Source: Acidobacteriota bacterium
GTDB lineage: Bacteria; Acidobacteriota; Terriglobia; Acidiferrales; UBA7541
DNA: 8,309 nt
Direction: 5' to 3'
Assembly (NCBI GenBank): GCA_003161195.1
Contig: PMOV01000155.1
Span: 1 to 8,309, forward strand
Position 1 is the stretch's first letter, and every line of letters starts with the position of its first letter. Made by a program: the position numbers and the translations under genes. Shown here one piece after another: positions 6,112 through 8,309 of the stretch. The notes below the pieces were generated by a model. That model made no database searches. It was given only the letters and a program-made list of their open reading frames with translations, and was not told the origin of the DNA.

Positions 6112-7599
6112 CTAGTTGCCGTGCAGCTTGCTCTCGGCTAACTTCCTGGCTGTCTCCAGCGCATCTGTGGCCTTCACCTTAATGTCCGGCTCCACGCCAA
6201 CGCCTTCCCAATCGGCCTTTCCAAAAGGGTTGATCGCCTTCTCTTCGGGAATGCCCATGCCGAAGTGATCGTCGATACGATGAAAGGCCCCTGCATGGGC
6301 GCCACCGCGTGTCGTCTCCCCGATTAAGGTCGCGCGTTTTAGCTGTTTCAAGTCGTAACTGAATTGCTCTGCGCCGGACCAGGTCGCCGATGAAGTCAGC
6401 ACATATACGGGTTTGTTCGCGAGCCTGCTTCCGGGAACCGGTGACCGCGTCCAGGATTCCTCGGTGGGCGCACCCCTCGGGCTATACAGATACTCCGGAT
6501 GGTCGAACAGGTAGCTGGCGATCAGCGCGACCATGTTCTCAAATCCACCCGTGTTATCCCGCAAATCAAAGATGATGGCGTCAGCGTTATTCAAAGCAGC
6601 CATCGCCGCCTTTGCGCTTGCACCGCACACGGAAACATCCGGGAAAAAATCGATCTTCAGATAGCCCACGTTATGCGGAAGAATTTCGGCCCTTCGGATC
6701 ATGCAGTTCTGTTGCAGGATCCTCTGACGAAAACCTTCAAGGCTGTCGGGCGTTTCCACAGGGGGTGCCACTGGCAAGGAATCCTCACTGTATTCTAATT
6801 CCAGGTGCGCGTCGTTGCTGGCATCCCTCATCTGTGCGGTCACCAGACTGGCAAATGCTTCCCCTCCCGTTGCCGCCTTGTCGTCGCCGTTCTTCTCATG
6901 CGCAAGCAGCGAGTCCGCAATCTTCCTGGCAACCTCCCTATCGAAGTAAAACCGCTTCAGGTTTGTAACTACTCCATCAATCACGCGTTGCCGTTCCGCA
7001 GCGTCCAGCGGCGCAGCGCCGCTCGCCGCTGGCACCCCTGCAACCGTAGGACTCTGCTCCTCCGATTGCGGAACCGTTGCCGGAAGTGGATCTAGTTGCG
7101 GAAGTGGAACTACCGGCGGGGTTGAACCATATGCAACTGACTCTGGTATCGAGTCCTCCGCATTTTGCGCGGTCGCGCTTGCAGATGCATAAGACCGTAA
7201 GCTGCTGGAAGTCAACTCGCGGTGGGTAGAGGCACGCACTGTCCGCTGGCCTCCGGCATGGAGGAGCAAGCCAAAAACCATCGCCAGCACGGCCAGCGAC
7301 AGAATTCCACCGAAAACGAACCCTCGCAGACGTATCGAACCATCTTCCAGCACAAAAAAGGTAGGCCCGCCGCCCACACGCTGGACTGCCGCGCCGAGCG
7401 ACGGTCGAACGCTACGGTACTCTCGTGGGATAGAAATCACTAAATCAGTTAGCAAGTCCAGCCACAATCGCAGAGTTCGGAAAAAGCCGGTCTCGTCGCG
7501 CGCGCGGTCACGCAGCAATTGCAGTGCCTCGTCACCGTAGTTCTCGCGAAAATGCGGAGGATACAGCCGCAGCAGCCAAGCGTATATCTTCTCAGACAT
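6112..7599 (-). CDS. Membrane-anchored S41-family peptidase with an acidobacterial N-terminal module
   Basis: This 495-aa protein has four parts. A cytosolic module (1-62; LRLYPPHFRENYGDEALQLL at 10-29, then a Trp- and Leu-rich helix and IPREY) resembles a segment common at the start of PadR-linked acidobacterial proteins. A single membrane helix spans about 92-115. A Pro-rich, presumably periplasmic linker covers about 155-200. The C-terminal domain (200-490) is S41 peptidase-like of the IRBP/tricorn kind. Peptidase markers are VGYLKIDFF (311-319), DLRDNTGG (345-352), TSSATWSGAEQF (402-413) with Ser408 as predicted nucleophile, and GETTRGGAH (427-435). The Lys of CtpA/Tsp enzymes is absent, as in the other S41 branch. 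Substrate is unknown. The ATG at 7599 overlaps the end of padR by 8 nt behind a strong ribosome site, so PadR control is likely. No convincing terminator follows the TAG at 6114-6112. Confidence 0.88.
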   Translation of the reverse strand: MSEKIYAWLLRLYPPHFRENYGDEALQLLRDRARDETGFFRTLRLWLDLLTDLVISIPREYRSVRPSLGAAVQRVGGGPTFFVLEDGSIRLRGFVFGGILSLAVLAMVFGLLLHAGGQRTVRASTHRELTSSSLRSYASASATAQNAEDSIPESVAYGSTPPVVPLPQLDPLPATVPQSEEQSPTVAGVPAASGAAPLDAAERQRVIDGVVTNLKRFYFDREVARKIADSLLAHEKNGDDKAATGGEAFASLVTAQMRDASNDAHLELEYSEDSLPVAPPVETPDSLEGFRQRILQQNCMIRRAEILPHNVGYLKIDFFPDVSVCGASAKAAMAALNNADAIIFDLRDNTGGFENMVALIASYLFDHPEYLYSPRGAPTEESWTRSPVPGSRLANKPVYVLTSSATWSGAEQFSYDLKQLKRATLIGETTRGGAHAGAFHRIDDHFGMGIPEEKAINPFGKADWEGVGVEPDIKVKATDALETARKLAESKLHGN

Positions 7600-7942
7600 A
7601 CTCCCCCCTTAAGATCTTCTTGGCCCGCGCCACGCGCAACAAGTCGGCAAGGCGGTCGGCTTCGGAGCGCGCCAGTTTTCGTCCAGCCGCGGTTAGACGG
7701 TAGTATCGGCGCCGTTCCTGGCCGCTTTTTGCGGTCTCCCGCTGGTCCAACTGTTCAATCAGTCCAGCTTCGAGCAGCGTCTGGATGGAACTGTACAGGG
7801 TTCCCGGGCCGAGTCGCATTCGACCGTCGGTCTGCTCCGCCACTTCCCGCATAATGCCGTAACCGTGCAGGTCGTCACCCGTGAGCGCGAGCAGGATTTG
7901 GAATGCAGCGGAAGGCAGCGGGTCCAGTTTTCGTTTAGGCAT
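7592..7942 (-). CDS. PadR-family transcriptional regulator
   Basis: This 116-aa protein is a PadR-type winged helix-turn-helix repressor. Markers are LDPLPSAAFQILLAL (6-20), DLHGYGIMREV (24-34), the recognition segment GPGTLYSSIQTLLEAGLI (45-62) and the wing RRRYYRLTAAGR (77-88). A short C-terminal helix presumably mediates dimerisation. The length is that of a minimal PadR. I chose ATG at 7942: the reading frame extends to a TTG at 8002, but that extension overlaps the likely promoter (-35 at 8002-7997, -10 at 7979-7974) and precedes the conserved domain. The end overlaps the S41 peptidase gene by 8 nt, making one operon. PadR proteins normally repress their own operon until a ligand binds, and inverted repeats lie at the promoter. 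The ligand cannot be inferred. Confidence 0.93.
   Translation of the reverse strand: MPKRKLDPLPSAAFQILLALTGDDLHGYGIMREVAEQTDGRMRLGPGTLYSSIQTLLEAGLIEQLDQRETAKSGQERRRYYRLTAAGRKLARSEADRLADLLRVARAKKILRGEYV
7601..7610 (-). promoter_or_regulatory. Strong ribosome-binding site for the S41 peptidase gene
   Basis: AAGGGGGGAG lies inside the 3' end of padR, one nucleotide before the ATG at 7599. Depending on which G's pair, the spacing is about 2-6 nt. It supports this ATG as the start and efficient translation despite the overlap with padR. Confidence 0.65.
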
Positions 7943-7947
7943 AGTTA

Positions 7948-7968
7948 ATCGATAATCGGTATATCGAT
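7948..7968. promoter_or_regulatory. Candidate PadR operator (7-7-7 inverted repeat)
   Basis: ATCGATA (7948-7954) and TATCGAT (7962-7968) are perfect inverted repeats around the 7-nt spacer ATCGGTA, which itself repeats ATCG. The site begins 6 nt upstream of the padR ATG and covers the expected transcription start (about 7967). That is where an autorepressor would block transcription. Dimeric PadR proteins bind AT-rich dyads of this size. Binding by this particular PadR is inferred. Confidence 0.55.
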
Positions 7969-7973
7969 GAGCG

Positions 7974-8002
7974 ACTATAATCCGAGTCCTGCAAATTTGC
8001 AA
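7974..8002 (-). promoter_or_regulatory. padR-peptidase operon promoter
   Basis: On the minus strand, TTGCAA (8002-7997) and TATAGT (7979-7974) are 17 nt apart. The predicted start near 7967 gives a short leader of about 25 nt to the padR ATG. The -35 box lies within a perfect 12-bp palindrome (7990-8001 plus one further base), and the inverted repeat at 7948-7968 follows immediately downstream. Confidence 0.6.
7990..8001. repeat. Perfect 12-bp palindrome at the padR -35 box
   Basis: TGCAAATTTGCA is a fully self-complementary 12-mer overlapping the proposed -35 hexamer of the padR promoter. It differs in sequence from the ATCGATA dyad downstream. It may be a second regulator site, or a chance AT-rich palindrome. 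Confidence 0.5.
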
Positions 8003-8159
8003 TTACTTTATCCACCAGCGCAACCGTTTGGCCTTGGGGGCTTGCCTTCCACCAGAAAAACGCCCTATCCGCCCTCTAACGGTACGTCCACTACGCGCGA
8101 CGATCCGTAGCGGGATGAATCGCTCATTCCCGCCTCGGAAACGATTCGCGTCGCGCAGG

Positions 8160-8188
8160 ATATCGGGTCGCCCAAGCACCCAAGTCAA
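8160..8188 (-). promoter_or_regulatory. Second promoter-like sequence upstream of padR
   Basis: On the minus strand, TTGACT (8188-8183) and CGATAT (8165-8160) are 17 nt apart. The -35 equals that of the promoter at 5985-6013, and much of the spacer is shared with it. If active it would add a leader of about 210 nt to padR. The -10 is weaker than that of the nearer padR promoter. Confidence 0.3.
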
Positions 8189-8262
8189 CTAACGACGCTG
8201 TTCGCGCAGTTCCGTGCAAGTGTGGTGCGTTGGTAGCGCCCTCCCGCTTTTGTGCCTTTGTA

Positions 8263-8286
8263 GTGACCGCCTTCTGAGGCGGTCGC
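8263..8286. repeat. GC-rich hairpin, possible terminator or dispersed palindrome
   Basis: GACCGCCT (8265-8272) pairs with AGGCGGTC (8277-8284) around the tetraloop TCTG. A G-T and a G-C pair extend the stem to 10 bp. On the plus strand GCCTTTGG follows, which is not a strong T-run. It could terminate a gene entering from outside the window, or be another short palindromic repeat like the one at 4810 and 5172. Confidence 0.55.
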
Positions 8287-8309
8287 CTTTGGCAGTTGCT
8301 CTTCGCTTT

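Larger units (their letters stand above)
8003..8309. other. Upstream region of padR without a convincing gene
   Basis: The only open frames are short, lack a ribosome site and are rich in Arg, Gly and Ser without family-like motifs. The region holds a second minus-strand promoter-like sequence (8160-8188) and a GC-rich hairpin (8263-8286). A gene beyond the right edge may end or begin just outside the window. Confidence 0.5.

Noticed and set aside
7943..8002. Upstream extension of PadR to a TTG start at 8002
   Set aside because: The extension overlaps a well-spaced promoter and inverted repeats and adds 20 residues before the conserved PadR domain. The ATG at 7942 gives the normal family length.
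8003..8188. 61-aa minus-strand frame upstream of padR
   Set aside because: Its TTG start lies in a promoter-like element, and it has no ribosome site and no recognisable motif.

Overview
The window most likely comes from the chromosome of an acidobacterium. The evidence is a quinol:cytochrome c oxidoreductase of the Alternative Complex III (ACIII) type, a PadR regulator overlapping a gene whose N-terminus resembles the 'LYP..FRe.YGde' module common in Acidobacteria, and scattered short palindromes. The phylum call rests on gene content and general family knowledge, not on a database comparison. All protein genes lie on the minus strand; a tRNA lies on the plus strand.

Layout, left to right. 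Positions 1-4411 hold the first three genes of an ACIII operon, read right to left: actA (pentaheme cytochrome c), actB (large Tat-exported molybdopterin-oxidoreductase-like iron-sulfur protein) and actC (NrfD-like membrane subunit, cut by the left window edge). They are packed almost without gaps (3 nt between actA and actB, a 4-nt ATGA overlap between actB and actC). Together these subunits take electrons from membrane quinol and pass them through iron-sulfur clusters and hemes towards periplasmic electron carriers and a terminal oxidase. Positions 4412-5065 are a gene-free divergent region with promoter-like elements and one copy of a 20-nt palindrome. A tRNA-Asn(GTT) with encoded CCA follows at 5066-5141, then a second copy of the same palindrome.

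Positions 5218-5925 hold a two-gene minus-strand unit behind a good sigma70-type promoter: an unrecognised 110-aa protein and a STAS-domain (anti-anti-sigma-like) protein. The STAS gene has a natural ATG start overlapping the upstream stop codon, but an 8-A run puts that ATG out of frame with the rest. This is a frameshift, a sequencing error or a slippage site.

Positions 6112-7942 hold a PadR-family repressor gene overlapping by 8 nt a gene for a 495-aa membrane-anchored protein. That protein joins an N-terminal cytosolic module, one membrane helix, a Pro-rich linker and a C-terminal S41-family (IRBP/tricorn-like) peptidase domain. The padR promoter carries two distinct dyad symmetries, good operator candidates for autoregulation. 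The right end (8003-8309) has no convincing gene but contains a second promoter-like sequence and a GC-rich hairpin.

The points most worth a second look are the A8 frameshift in the STAS gene, the PadR-controlled fusion of the N-terminal module to an S41 peptidase, and the dispersed palindromes. I found no CRISPR array, insertion sequence or phage gene.
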